DNA of 21,861 nt. It comes from Apopatosoma sp963618495 (GTDB taxonomy: Bacteria; Bacillota; Clostridia; Oscillospirales; CAG-272). The DNA lies in the NCBI GenBank assembly GCA_963618495.1, contig CAVESF010000029.1:1-21861 (forward strand), in the 5' to 3' direction. The position numbers were made by a program, and so were the translations under genes. The notes under the pieces were generated by a model that was not told the origin of the DNA, searched no databases, and worked only from the letters and a program-made list of their open reading frames with translations. Shown in pieces: positions 6,633 through 14,387 of the stretch. Each line of letters opens with the position of its first letter. The first letter of the stretch is position 1.

Positions 6633-7406
6633 TTATTCGGAGATGAGGAAAAGCCTTCGCGCATTTTCAGCCGTTATGCGTGCCACGGTATCGGTATCGA
6701 CGCCGTGCAGCTCGGCTATCTTTTCTGCGGTATAATGTATATATCCGCTGTGATTCATCTTGCCGCGCATGGGGACGGGAGCGAGATACGGCGCGTCGGT
6801 CTCTATGAGCAGGCGGTCGAGAGGGGTAGCCTTTGCCGCCTCATGGGTTTTTGCCGCGTTGGTAAAAGTCACGACGCCGGAGAATGAGAGATACCATCCG
6901 AGTCTGATATATTCGCGCGCCATTTCGGCGCTACCGCTGTAGCTGTGTATCACGCCGCGGACATCCGGATGCGCCTTTACCGTATCAAAAACATCGGCGT
7001 GCGCCTCTCTGTCGTGGATTATAACGGGAATATCAAGCTCCTCGGCGAGCTTCATCTGCGCCTCGAAAAATCGCTTTTGTACATCCTTTTCCGAGAAGTC
7101 ATAGTGATAATCAAGCCCTATCTCGCCGATGGCAACGACTTTCTTTTCGCGGCAGAGTAAACGCAGGCGTTTCATCTCATCCTCGATGGAGGGGAAGCGC
7201 ATACATTCGCTCGGGTGGATGCCCGCGCTTGCATACATATGCGGATATCTCTCCGCCGTGGCAATGCATTTTCCCGCGTCGTCATTGTCTATGGCGACGC
7301 AGATTATCCCGCATATATCGGAGGCGAAAAGCTCATCCGTAAGCGCGAAATTGCCTGCCAGCTTTTCATCGGTATAGTGCGCGTGTGTATCGAAAAATTT
7401 TTCCAT
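6633..7406 (-). CDS. tatD: TatD-family metal-dependent hydrolase/DNase
   Basis: 257 residues, the usual length for the family. The TIM-barrel metal site is complete: His8 and His10 in DTHAHYTD, Glu95 in GEIGLDYH, His131 in IHDRE, His154 in IHSYSG and Asp204 in ETDAPYLAP. TatD/YcfH proteins are cytosolic hydrolases with 3'-5' DNase or RNase activity in tested members; the physiological substrate is often unknown. It starts 6 bases after the metG stop, so the two are co-transcribed, an arrangement common in Bacillota. It is the last gene before the hairpin at 6539-6570. Confidence 0.93.
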   Translation of the reverse strand: MEKFFDTHAHYTDEKLAGNFALTDELFASDICGIICVAIDNDDAGKCIATAERYPHMYASAGIHPSECMRFPSIEDEMKRLRLLCREKKVVAIGEIGLDYHYDFSEKDVQKRFFEAQMKLAEELDIPVIIHDREAHADVFDTVKAHPDVRGVIHSYSGSAEMAREYIRLGWYLSFSGVVTFTNAAKTHEAAKATPLDRLLIETDAPYLAPVPMRGKMNHSGYIHYTAEKIAELHGVDTDTVARITAENARRLFLISE

Positions 7407-7412
7407 CTTTGT

Positions 7413-9008
7413 TTATTTTGCGCTTGCGGATTTTTTCGCTTCGTTATCCGCGGCGATGCGCTCGAGCATCTTCGCTTCATCTATGCGCGCGAAAAGCACG
7501 CCGACATCGTTTACTTCCTTGCCCGCTTCAAGTCCGCCGAATGCCTCCGCACATTCGATGCCGGTATTTTCGGCATTTATCGCGTGCAGAATCTTTTCGC
7601 AGGTTTCGGGCATTACGGGTGCGAGAAGCACTGCGGAAATGCGAAGCGACTCAAGCAGATTATAGATGACGGTTTTCAGCCTGTCTGCCTTGGATTCATC
7701 CTTGGCAAGCGACCACGGCGTTGTCTCGTCGACATATTTATTTGCGCGGCGGAGCAGGTCGAAAACAGAGGCGATGGCATCGGCGATATGATAGCTCTCC
7801 ATATTTCCGATGAAGCCGTCGTAAGCCGCCTTTGCCGCGGCGATAAGCTCATCATCGGGTTCGCCTTTTTCCGCAGGCGCGGGGATAACGCCGCCGAAAT
7901 ATTTCTTTGTCATGGAAACCGTTCTCGAAACGAGATTTCCGAGAGTGTTTGCAAGGTCCGTATTGAAAACGGAAATTACGGATTCATAAGTGATACTGCC
8001 GTCGGAAGCATAAGGCGTTTCGGCAAGCATGTAGTAACGGATGGCATCAAGCCCGAAATAATTTACAGCGTCATCGGGATATATGGTATTGCCCTTGGAT
8101 TTGCTCATCTTGTCGCCGCCGAAAAGAATCCACGGATGTGCAAAAATCTTTTTCGGTATCGGTTCGCCGAGAGCCATGAGGAATGCAGGCCAATAAATCA
8201 TATGGAAACGGATGATATCCTTTCCTATCACATGGAGGTCGCAGGGCCAGTATTTCTTATAGAGTTCGGAGGGATTTTCAGGGTCATAGCCGAGCGCTGA
8301 GATATAATTGGGCAGCGCATCAAGCCATACATAAACGACATGCTTCGGGTCAAAAGGAACAGGCACGCCCCATTTTACGGTAGAGCGAGTAACGCAGAGG
8401 TCCTGTATACCCGGCTTGATGAAATTGTTTATCATCTCTTTTTTGCGCGATTCCGGAACGGCAAAATCGGGACATTCCTCATAGAATTTCTCTATGCGCT
8501 CCTGATATTTGCTCATTCTGAATTTATATGCTTCTTCACTGGAATGAGCAAGCGGCCTGCCGCAGTCGGGACAAACGCCGTCGGGTGCCTGAGTTTCCGT
8601 GAAATACGATTCGCACGGCACGCAGTAAAGTCCGTCATAAGTGGTTTTGTATATATCGCCCTGCTCATAGAGCTTGGTGAAAATCTTCTGAATGCATTTC
8701 ACATGCTCTTCGTCCGTGGTGCGGATGAATTTGTCATAGCTTGCGCCCATCAGCGCCCAGATATCTTTGATTACGGCGACAACCTCGTCTACATATTCTT
8801 TCGGCGAAACACCCTTTGCCGCGGCGAGGTCTTCTACTTTCTGCCCGTGTTCGTCCGTGCCCGTGACGAAGTAGACATCATAACCCTGCTCGCGTTTGAA
8901 ACGGGCTATCGCGTCAGAGGCAACAATATCGTAAACATTGCCGATATGCGGCTTTCCCGAAGCATACGGGATAGCCGTGGTCAGATAAAATTTTCCTTTG
9001 TTTTCCAT
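7413..9008 (-). CDS. metG: Methionyl-tRNA synthetase
   Basis: 531 residues, class I aminoacyl-tRNA synthetase charging tRNA-Met. The HIGH-like motif is HIGN (21-24) and the KMSKS loop is at 300-304. A zinc knuckle is present with Cys129, Cys132, Cys146 and Cys149. VTGTDEHGQK and the YVWLDALPNYISALG segment are diagnostic. The protein ends soon after the anticodon-binding helical bundle and lacks the C-terminal EMAPII/Trbp111-like tRNA-binding domain that lengthens many MetRS proteins (about 650 residues). Start ATG with AGGA upstream. It sits 20 bases downstream of nagA and 6 bases upstream of tatD; no separate promoter is evident, so it may depend on the nagA or a more distant promoter. Confidence 0.97.
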   Translation of the reverse strand: MENKGKFYLTTAIPYASGKPHIGNVYDIVASDAIARFKREQGYDVYFVTGTDEHGQKVEDLAAAKGVSPKEYVDEVVAVIKDIWALMGASYDKFIRTTDEEHVKCIQKIFTKLYEQGDIYKTTYDGLYCVPCESYFTETQAPDGVCPDCGRPLAHSSEEAYKFRMSKYQERIEKFYEECPDFAVPESRKKEMINNFIKPGIQDLCVTRSTVKWGVPVPFDPKHVVYVWLDALPNYISALGYDPENPSELYKKYWPCDLHVIGKDIIRFHMIYWPAFLMALGEPIPKKIFAHPWILFGGDKMSKSKGNTIYPDDAVNYFGLDAIRYYMLAETPYASDGSITYESVISVFNTDLANTLGNLVSRTVSMTKKYFGGVIPAPAEKGEPDDELIAAAKAAYDGFIGNMESYHIADAIASVFDLLRRANKYVDETTPWSLAKDESKADRLKTVIYNLLESLRISAVLLAPVMPETCEKILHAINAENTGIECAEAFGGLEAGKEVNDVGVLFARIDEAKMLERIAADNEAKKSASAK

Positions 9009-9028
9009 ATTTATTATGTCCTGCCTTT

Positions 9029-10165
9029 TCAGTTATTTCTTTCGTAAACAATATTGCCGGAAACGATTACTTTCCGTATTTCTAGCCGCTCATCGCAGAT
9101 GACGATATCCGCCGATTTGCCGATATCGAGCGAGCCTGTCGTATCGTATATGCCCGCCATTTCTGCGGGAGCCTTTGTCGCGCAGAGAAGTGCTTTTTCG
9201 AGCGGAATATCGCAGAATCGCATCAGATTCAGTATCGCTGTCGGCATATCAAGTGCACTGCCGACTATCGTCCCTTCGCTTGTACAAGCTTTTTTTCCGC
9301 ACAGAGTAAACGGAATACCGTTTATATCATAGTCGCCGTCGGGCAGTCCCGCCGCGGGGATGGAATCCGTTATCAGCACGAATCTATCGCCGAAGCGGAG
9401 CTTGGCATTGTATGCAGCCTCGACCGTCTCGGGAGCGAGATGAATCCCATCGCAGATAAATTCCGCGAAAGCGGAGGTGGCGAGTGCCATGCCGGATGCG
9501 CCAGGCTCACGATGCCCGAAAGCAGACATCGCATTGAATGTATGAGTAAACGAAACGGCACCGTCGGCGAGCGCACGGCGCACCGTTTCCGCATCGGCTC
9601 CCGTGTGACCTACGCCGACGCTTCCGCCGCTTCGCACAATCTTGTTTATCACGCCCTCGCCCTTGTCGTCATGCTCGGGGGCCATCGTGAAATGCGCATG
9701 GAGAGGAGCTGTGCGCTCGATAATCTGCGAGATTTCGTCAAAATGCGGCTCGCGGATGAATGATTCCGTGTGGCAACCGCGCTTTTCCTTATCTATATAA
9801 GGTCCCTCTACATGAATACCCGCGAATTTCGCGCCGCCCTCGGCACTCTTTATCGTGTCTATGGCGCGATATATCTTGTCAAGAGGTGCGGTCATCACCG
9901 TGGGGTACATCGTGGTGACGCCTGTTTTCGCATATTCGACCGCGAGCGCGTTCATTTCCGCGGTGTCCGCCTCCATTATGTCTATGCCCATGCGTCCGTG
10001 AGTATGCAGGTCTATGAAACCCGGGAGCACATAGGCTCCGGCCGCATCTATTGTTTTCAGTGCGATGCCCTTGCTGCATATAACATCATCGAAATAGAGC
10101 GACCTCTCTTCAAAGGCACATTTTTCGGTATTGTAAACTTTTCCGCCGATAATTCTTGTTTTCAT
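9029..10165 (-). CDS. nagA: N-acetylglucosamine-6-phosphate deacetylase
   Basis: 378 residues, amidohydrolase superfamily. It removes acetate from GlcNAc-6-P to give GlcN-6-P, linking amino-sugar or wall recycling to glycolysis. Visible active-site residues are His54/His56 (IDLHTHG), Glu120 (HVEGPYID), His187 (GVGHTGAD), His208 (THTFNAM) and Asp267 (ITDSIPAAG). Two in-frame ATGs exist six bases apart. The one at 10165 is preferred because AGGA lies 6 bases before it, whereas the ATG at 10171 abuts the ribosome binding site. The gene has its own promoter and two palindromes in the leader. No nagB or transporter is in the window. It heads the metG-tatD pair. Confidence 0.95.
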   Translation of the reverse strand: MKTRIIGGKVYNTEKCAFEERSLYFDDVICSKGIALKTIDAAGAYVLPGFIDLHTHGRMGIDIMEADTAEMNALAVEYAKTGVTTMYPTVMTAPLDKIYRAIDTIKSAEGGAKFAGIHVEGPYIDKEKRGCHTESFIREPHFDEISQIIERTAPLHAHFTMAPEHDDKGEGVINKIVRSGGSVGVGHTGADAETVRRALADGAVSFTHTFNAMSAFGHREPGASGMALATSAFAEFICDGIHLAPETVEAAYNAKLRFGDRFVLITDSIPAAGLPDGDYDINGIPFTLCGKKACTSEGTIVGSALDMPTAILNLMRFCDIPLEKALLCATKAPAEMAGIYDTTGSLDIGKSADIVICDERLEIRKVIVSGNIVYERNN

Positions 10166-10181
10166 AAGCATTCCTCGACTT

Positions 10182-10221
10182 ATACATCTATGTATTATAA
10201 ATTATACAAATGTATAATTTA
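10182..10221. promoter_or_regulatory. Twin palindromic operator candidates before nagA
   Basis: Two dyads: ATACAT-CT-ATGTAT (10182-10195) and an 11-bp-arm dyad (10198-10208 and 10211-10221; core ATTATACA/TGTATAAT). Their centres are 21 bp apart, about two helical turns, and both share an ATACA/TGTAT half-site. They lie downstream of the nagA -10 element, where repressor binding would block elongation or initiation. Confidence 0.6.
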
Positions 10222-10246
10222 ATATTTTTAACATTTTTCTTATATT

Positions 10247-10275
10247 AGTATACCATATTTTTCTATATATTACAA
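10247..10275 (-). promoter_or_regulatory. Promoter of nagA
   Basis: On the minus strand: TTGTAA (10275-10270), 17-base spacer ending TGG, TATACT (10252-10247), an extended -10. Start near 10240, about 75 bases of leader containing both palindromes. Confidence 0.7.
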
Positions 10276-10292
10276 GGGAATTTGCGTTTTTT

Positions 10293-11189
10293 CTATTTTT
10301 TCATGACTTCGGCGTAGACTTCGCTTTTGGCAAGTCCTCTGTCGGAAGCCACGGCTTTTATCGCGTCCTTTTTCGTCATGCCGAGCGAAACATAGTGCTC
10401 TGTGTGCTCCTGCATGCTCATGTCCGACCAGAAAGCTTCTTCGTGCATCTCGTCCTCGGAGGCACCATCAATGATAAGCACATATTCGCCGCGCGGAGCC
10501 TTTTCCTCATAATATTTCATCGCGCCGGAGACTGTCGTGCGGATGACTTCTTCGTTCAGCTTCGTCAACTCGCGGCAGAGCGAGAGCCGCCTGTCGCCGA
10601 GCACGGCGAAAATATCCGCGAGCGTGCCGACGAGCTTGTGCGGCGCTTCATAAAGGATGACGGTGCGGCGCTCGTTTTTCAGCGCCTCGAGCGATTTTCT
10701 GCGTTCGGCTTTTGCCGTGGAGAGAAAGCCCTCGAAAACGAAACGCGAAGTCGGCAGTCCCGAGACGGCAAGCGCCGACACTGCGGCGCATGCGCCGGGG
10801 ACGACGCATACGGGGATTCCTCTCTCGGCGCAGAGACGGACGATATCCTCTCCAGGGTCGCTTATCGCTGGCATACCTGCGTCGGTTATCAGCGCGCAGG
10901 AGACGCCGTCCTCTATCCTGCGGACTATCTCTTCGCCGCGTTCGCGCTTGTTATGTTCAAAGTAGCTTACCATCGGCTTTTTGATGCCGAAGTAGGAGAG
11001 CAGTCTGCCGCTGTTGCGCGTGTCCTCGGCGGCGACAAAATCCACCTCGGAGAGCGTTTTCAGCGCGCGCTCGGAAATATCTGCGAGATTGCCGATAGGC
11101 GTGCCGACGAGATAGAGCGTTTTCGCTTCGGTTTTGTTTTTCTCCGTTTCGGGAGAGATGTACTTCTCAGGGCTTTTTATAGAACTCAT
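10293..11189 (-). CDS. rsmI: 16S rRNA (cytidine1402-2'-O)-methyltransferase
   Basis: 298 residues, tetrapyrrole-methylase fold. Diagnostic stretches are LVGTPIGNLADIS, AAEDTRNSGRLL, SYFEHNKRERG, LITDAGMPAISDPG, VPGACAAVSALAVSGLP and ILYEAPHKL. It uses S-adenosylmethionine to 2'-O-methylate C1402 of 16S rRNA at the ribosomal P site. A short non-conserved N-terminal extension (about 23 residues) precedes the conserved core, so a slightly later start is possible, but no better ATG lies before the core. The start overlaps the end of the trmN6-like gene by 23 bases, an arrangement common in Bacillota. No hairpin separates it from the nagA promoter region. Confidence 0.95.
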   Translation of the reverse strand: MSSIKSPEKYISPETEKNKTEAKTLYLVGTPIGNLADISERALKTLSEVDFVAAEDTRNSGRLLSYFGIKKPMVSYFEHNKRERGEEIVRRIEDGVSCALITDAGMPAISDPGEDIVRLCAERGIPVCVVPGACAAVSALAVSGLPTSRFVFEGFLSTAKAERRKSLEALKNERRTVILYEAPHKLVGTLADIFAVLGDRRLSLCRELTKLNEEVIRTTVSGAMKYYEEKAPRGEYVLIIDGASEDEMHEEAFWSDMSMQEHTEHYVSLGMTKKDAIKAVASDRGLAKSEVYAEVMKK

Positions 11190-11922
11190 GAAAGTCTCCG
11201 TTTTCGTAAATGTATTTCATTTCATCTGTGTAATTTGCCTGCGTCATGTCATTTATACTTTTGTATATAATCAGCGGGCGCGTGGTGAAAATGCCCGCCG
11301 CAGCTCCTTTTTTGGCTTCGGCAAGCACGAGGCAGGGAACATGCGACACGGTGGGATAGACGAGGGTCAGCCGCTTCGGCTCGAGTGAATTTCCGCGCAT
11401 GGCGGATATGAGGTCGCCGAGCCTGTCCGGTCGGTAAACCGCGCAGAAAAGCCCGCCGAATCGAAGCAGGCGCGATGCGCATGAGCAGAAATCGTATATA
11501 CTGCCGTTGAGCTCTCTGCGCGAGATTCTGTCCGCTTCATTCTCGTTTGCCTTGCCGGAGTCCGCTTTCAGATACGGCGGATTTGAGAAAACGACGCTGT
11601 ATCTGCCGTTATATTCCGCAGGGATATCGCGTATATCGGAGTGCAGGACGCGCACTTTTTCCGAAAGACCGTTTTCCTCGACATTTTTCGCCGCCACGGC
11701 AAAAATATCATCCTGCAATTCAAAAGCGTCGATATCGCACATTTTGCCCGATGAGGCGCAAAGCAGAGAGATGACACCCGAGCCCGCGCCGAGTTCGCAC
11801 GCTTTTTCTTTGCAGGAGCGCATATAGGCATAGAGCAGATAAGCGTCTGTGCCGAAGGCAAGAGAGCCTTTCTTCTGAAAGAGAGAGAGATTTTCGTTTA
11901 TTTTTTCATTATATATATCCAT
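11167..11922 (-). CDS. tRNA1(Val) (adenine37-N6)-methyltransferase-like
   Basis: 251 residues, Rossmann-fold N6-adenine methyltransferase of the TrmN6/YfiC group. The SAM motif is ELGAGSGVISLL (43-54), the acidic strand is DAFELQ (65-70), and the catalytic NPPY is at 114-117. The N-terminal FQKKGSLAFGTDAYLL segment matches the family. The expected role is N6-methylation of an adenine next to a tRNA anticodon; the exact tRNA is not shown by the sequence. An in-frame upstream start at 12021 is rejected because it runs into the preceding methylase gene and GAGG precedes the ATG at 11922. It follows the SpoU-type gene by 7 bases and overlaps rsmI. Confidence 0.9.
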   Translation of the reverse strand: MDIYNEKINENLSLFQKKGSLAFGTDAYLLYAYMRSCKEKACELGAGSGVISLLCASSGKMCDIDAFELQDDIFAVAAKNVEENGLSEKVRVLHSDIRDIPAEYNGRYSVVFSNPPYLKADSGKANENEADRISRRELNGSIYDFCSCASRLLRFGGLFCAVYRPDRLGDLISAMRGNSLEPKRLTLVYPTVSHVPCLVLAEAKKGAAAGIFTTRPLIIYKSINDMTQANYTDEMKYIYENGDFHEFYKKP

Positions 11923-11929
11923 TTCCGCC

Positions 11930-12712
11930 TCACTTTCTGTTCTGACGGAATATTTCAAATGCGATGACGGAAGCCGCCGATGCCGCCGAGAGCGCCGCAG
12001 GGAAGTCCCTGCCGTAATCAAGCTCGACTATCTCATCGGCAACCTCAAGCGCCGCTTTTGTATTTCCTCTCCGCTCGCCGCCCACGGCAAGGAGCAGAGG
12101 AAATTTCAGAGCGCAATCGTAGATACTGCGGCTTTTGCCGCTCTTGTCGGCGACGGCGAATTTATATCCCGCCGCGCGAAAAGCCTTTGCCGTTTCGGCA
12201 AAATCTTCGGAGACGCGCATATCAAACATCTCGGATGCACCGGCTGACGCGCGGGCGACTATGCCGGAAACGCCTGTCCAGTTGTGCTTTTCGAGGACGA
12301 TTCCCGTCACGCCCGCCGCATAGAGCGAACGCAGGCAGTAGCCGAAATTATAGGGGTCCTCTATACCCTCGAGCATGACATAGAAGCCTTTTTCGGGCAG
12401 ATTTTCCGCGCTTGCCGCGGGGAAGCTTCTGGGAGAGCAGACGGCGAGAATCCCGCCGTGACTCGTGCCGAGGGCGAGAGCCTCTATTTCCTCTGTCGCC
12501 ACGGGCAAAACGGGGAAGCCGTATTTATATCCCATGGCACAAAGATAAGAAAGCTCCTTTGCTCTCGATTTTCCCCGTGCCTCGTCGTATATTATCTTTT
12601 CTATTTTTCTGTCGTTCACTCCGCTCTCGGTACCGCGTATCACGGCACGAACCGAGATCATACCCTCCATTATATCGGAGGCGGTGAATTTTTCGGCTTC
12701 CTTTTTTGCCAT
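11930..12712 (-). CDS. SpoU/TrmH-family RNA methyltransferase, altered motif 3
   Basis: 260 residues, SPOUT-superfamily (trefoil-knot) RNA 2'-O-methyltransferase. An N-terminal substrate-binding-like region covers residues 12-95 (KIEKIIYDE, YGFPVLPV, GTSHGGILA). Motif 1 is EGIEDPYNFGYCLRS (115-129, with Arg128) and motif 2 is LLLAVGGERRG (206-216). Motif 3, normally SLN.S.A, reads ALSAASAA (240-247), so the conserved Asn and second Ser are absent, although the downstream FEIFRQ tail aligns. The target RNA is unknown; RlmB-like activity is possible, but loss of motif 3 residues raises the chance of altered or reduced catalysis. AAAGGA lies about 9 bases before the ATG. It follows the SLH gene by 22 bases. 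Confidence 0.85.
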   Translation of the reverse strand: MAKKEAEKFTASDIMEGMISVRAVIRGTESGVNDRKIEKIIYDEARGKSRAKELSYLCAMGYKYGFPVLPVATEEIEALALGTSHGGILAVCSPRSFPAASAENLPEKGFYVMLEGIEDPYNFGYCLRSLYAAGVTGIVLEKHNWTGVSGIVARASAGASEMFDMRVSEDFAETAKAFRAAGYKFAVADKSGKSRSIYDCALKFPLLLAVGGERRGNTKAALEVADEIVELDYGRDFPAALSAASAASVIAFEIFRQNRK

Positions 12713-12734
12713 GTCTTATGTCCTTTACCTTGTC

Positions 12735-13421
12735 TTATTTTAATTCGGATATGAAATTCTTGTTTTCGCGCATGCGGCTGAGCATCAGCGCGAGTTCCTC
12801 ATGTGAAATGATATTCTGCGGGCGGAGCGTTCCGTCGGGATAGCCGACGATTATGCCGTATGCCACAACGCGCTTCATCGCCGCACGGAAAGCTTCGCTT
12901 GTATTATCAAAATCGGGAAAACTTTCCGCCTTGCCGCTCGATATGTACGATGTGCAGAGTGCCGAGGCGATGTATGAAGCTTCCTCACGCGAAACGCCCT
13001 CTGTCGGCGCAAAGCGGTATTCGCTTCCGTCGGCATAAAGCGGGAAGAGCCCTCTTGCCACGGCGGCGCGCACATACGGCAGATACTGCTCGCTTATCAT
13101 ATCCGCGTCGCTTATCGGTAGCTTGTAGTCATCGTATTTCTTTTCGTCTATGCCGAGATATTTCACCATGGCGCGAGCCATATATTCCCTCGTGACACCG
13201 CTCCCGGGATAGAAATATGTCTTGTCGCCTTTTGCAAAATATTCAAGCACACCGTCCTTGCAGAGAAGGTCGATTTCGCTTTTCGCGAAGCTGTCGCCGA
13301 TATCGCACGGGGTCACATAATCGGAAGCGGTGACACCGCCGCCGAGGACGAAAATGCCGATGAGCACTATCAGCAGTGCGCCGATGAATATGCCGGAGAA
13401 AACGGGTAGATTTTTTTTCAT
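12735..13421 (-). CDS. Membrane-anchored S-layer-homology (SLH) protein
   Basis: 228 residues. A lysine start and hydrophobic segment (about 8-29) act as an uncleaved signal-anchor or signal peptide. The rest is three SLH-like repeats: about 38-95 (ending FYPGSGVTREYMARAMVKYLG), about 100-157 (YLPYVRAAVARGLF, then FAPTEGVSREEASYIASAL) and about 165-220 (FPDFD, VVAYGIIVGYPDGTLRPQ, ISHEELALMLSRM). SLH domains bind secondary cell-wall polymer. There is no additional effector domain, so the protein is a minimal SLH module tethered to the membrane; its function beyond wall attachment is unknown. GAGGTG precedes the ATG. The gene sits between a NERD-domain gene and an RNA methylase gene and has its own promoter region. 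Confidence 0.88.
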   Translation of the reverse strand: MKKNLPVFSGIFIGALLIVLIGIFVLGGGVTASDYVTPCDIGDSFAKSEIDLLCKDGVLEYFAKGDKTYFYPGSGVTREYMARAMVKYLGIDEKKYDDYKLPISDADMISEQYLPYVRAAVARGLFPLYADGSEYRFAPTEGVSREEASYIASALCTSYISSGKAESFPDFDNTSEAFRAAMKRVVAYGIIVGYPDGTLRPQNIISHEELALMLSRMRENKNFISELK

Positions 13422-13443
13422 AAATTTTTCACCTCACGAATAA

Positions 13444-13463
13444 TATATTCTGTTTAGAATATA
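13444..13463. promoter_or_regulatory. Palindrome overlapping the SLH-gene promoter
   Basis: Dyad TATATTCT-GTTT-AGAATATA with perfect 8-bp arms. On the minus strand its first arm contains a -10-like TATATT (13463-13458) preceded by TGG, an extended -10; no good -35 is seen. It is either an operator covering the promoter or a leader hairpin. Confidence 0.5.
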
Positions 13464-13527
13464 CCACATGAAGCGCGCGAAAACGCTCAGAATCGCGGGG
13501 AGAAAAATATATGTTTCGGTATTCTTT

Positions 13528-14208
13528 TCAGCGACCCTGTCGCATTTTGACCTGCTTTGCGAAAGCGGGTCCCGATTTTTTCGATATGGCGCGCAGGCGG
13601 GCGAGAATTTCGCTCTTCTGCTCGCCTGTGAGCTTTCTTCCGCGCACGGAAAGCTGTTGCAGTTTATCTACCGTCTGCGTGGGACGGAGAATATTTTCAT
13701 CCTTATAGGCAAAAGAAACTCTCGGCGAGGTGAATACGACAAAGCCGTATACGGGCGGCGCAAACGGCATATTTTTCAGTGCCTCTTTGACCGCGGCGGC
13801 GTGCCTGTCGTTCTGAAGAAAAGGATTGCGGAAATCCAGCTCCTTTACCTCGCCGGAGCGCGTGACGGCGTTTTGATGCCATGTCTGCGCACCCTCGGGA
13901 TTTTCTATCCTGCCTATCATGCTTTTTATTTCAATGACGGCGACGCAAGTGGGGAGAACGATGATGTTATCTATCTCCGTATATCGCTTGCCTGCCGAGG
14001 TATAAACAGGGAGTACGGCGTTGGAAAGGACATTTTTCATGCCGAAATACGAGCAGAAAAGCGCCGTCGCCGCATCTTCGGAGGCTACGCCGTAGGAGAG
14101 AATTTTCTTTCGCGTCACATATGAGCTGATGAAAAGAGACAGCTTCAAAAGTCCGTATGCCGCGAGTACGAAAACGGCACACATTATAAAAGGGATGATT
14201 TTTTCCAT
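13528..14208 (-). CDS. Membrane-anchored NERD-domain (nuclease-related) protein
   Basis: 226 residues. An N-terminal transmembrane helix (about 4-28) is followed by a nuclease-related domain. The PD-(D/E)xK-like residues are visible: Glu44 in the GVASEDAATALF segment, Asp80 in TEIDNIIVL, and Glu93-x-Lys95 in VAVIEIKSMIG. NERD proteins are suspected nucleases or DNA-processing factors; most are uncharacterised. The C-terminal 40 residues are basic and helical. It has its own consensus promoter, GGGGG ahead of the ATG, and is divergent from the AbrB-ABC operon. The link to the downstream SLH gene is only positional (106-base gap). Confidence 0.85.
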   Translation of the reverse strand: MEKIIPFIMCAVFVLAAYGLLKLSLFISSYVTRKKILSYGVASEDAATALFCSYFGMKNVLSNAVLPVYTSAGKRYTEIDNIIVLPTCVAVIEIKSMIGRIENPEGAQTWHQNAVTRSGEVKELDFRNPFLQNDRHAAAVKEALKNMPFAPPVYGFVVFTSPRVSFAYKDENILRPTQTVDKLQQLSVRGRKLTGEQKSEILARLRAISKKSGPAFAKQVKMRQGR

Positions 14209-14238
14209 TTTACAGGCCCCCTTTCTGCTTTAATATTC

Positions 14239-14267
14239 AGTATATCATAAAAATGTGAACATATCAA
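14239..14267 (-). promoter_or_regulatory. Promoter of the NERD-domain gene
   Basis: On the minus strand: TTGATA (14267-14262), 17-base spacer, TATACT (14244-14239), followed by about 25 bases of leader and a G-rich ribosome binding site. Confidence 0.75.
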
Positions 14268-14320
14268 GTTTTTTCGATTATTTATTTTGCGTTAAAACCG
14301 CTTCTTTTTTCTGCCGCCTA

Positions 14321-14348
14321 TTGACAATCACCGTCTGAAGAGTATAAT
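14321..14348 (+). promoter_or_regulatory. Promoter of the AbrB-ABC transporter operon
   Basis: TTGACA (14321-14326), 16-base spacer, TATAAT (14343-14348). Start near 14355, with a GAGGAGG ribosome binding site at 14377-14383. Confidence 0.8.
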
Positions 14349-14370
14349 AAGTATGAAAAGTTATACTTAT
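14347..14370. promoter_or_regulatory. Candidate operator at the AbrB-ABC promoter
   Basis: Inverted repeat ATAAGTAT (14347-14354) and ATACTTAT (14363-14370) with an 8-base spacer. It overlaps the end of the -10 element and the predicted start site, an ideal place for repression by the first gene product or another dimeric regulator. Confidence 0.55.
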
Positions 14371-14387
14371 CATATTGAGGAGGTAAC

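Noticed and set aside
7215..8300. 361-codon plus-strand frame
   Set aside because: Antisense to tatD and metG, both with complete catalytic motifs; the Cys/Arg/Phe-rich translation is typical of a shadow frame.
8340..9047. 235-codon plus-strand frame
   Set aside because: Antisense to the N-terminal half of metG; no ribosome binding site or recognisable domain.
10395..11270. 291-codon plus-strand frame
   Set aside because: Antisense to rsmI, which is unambiguous.
13468..14124. 218-codon plus-strand frame
   Set aside because: Antisense to the NERD-domain gene, which has a promoter, ribosome binding site and conserved residues.
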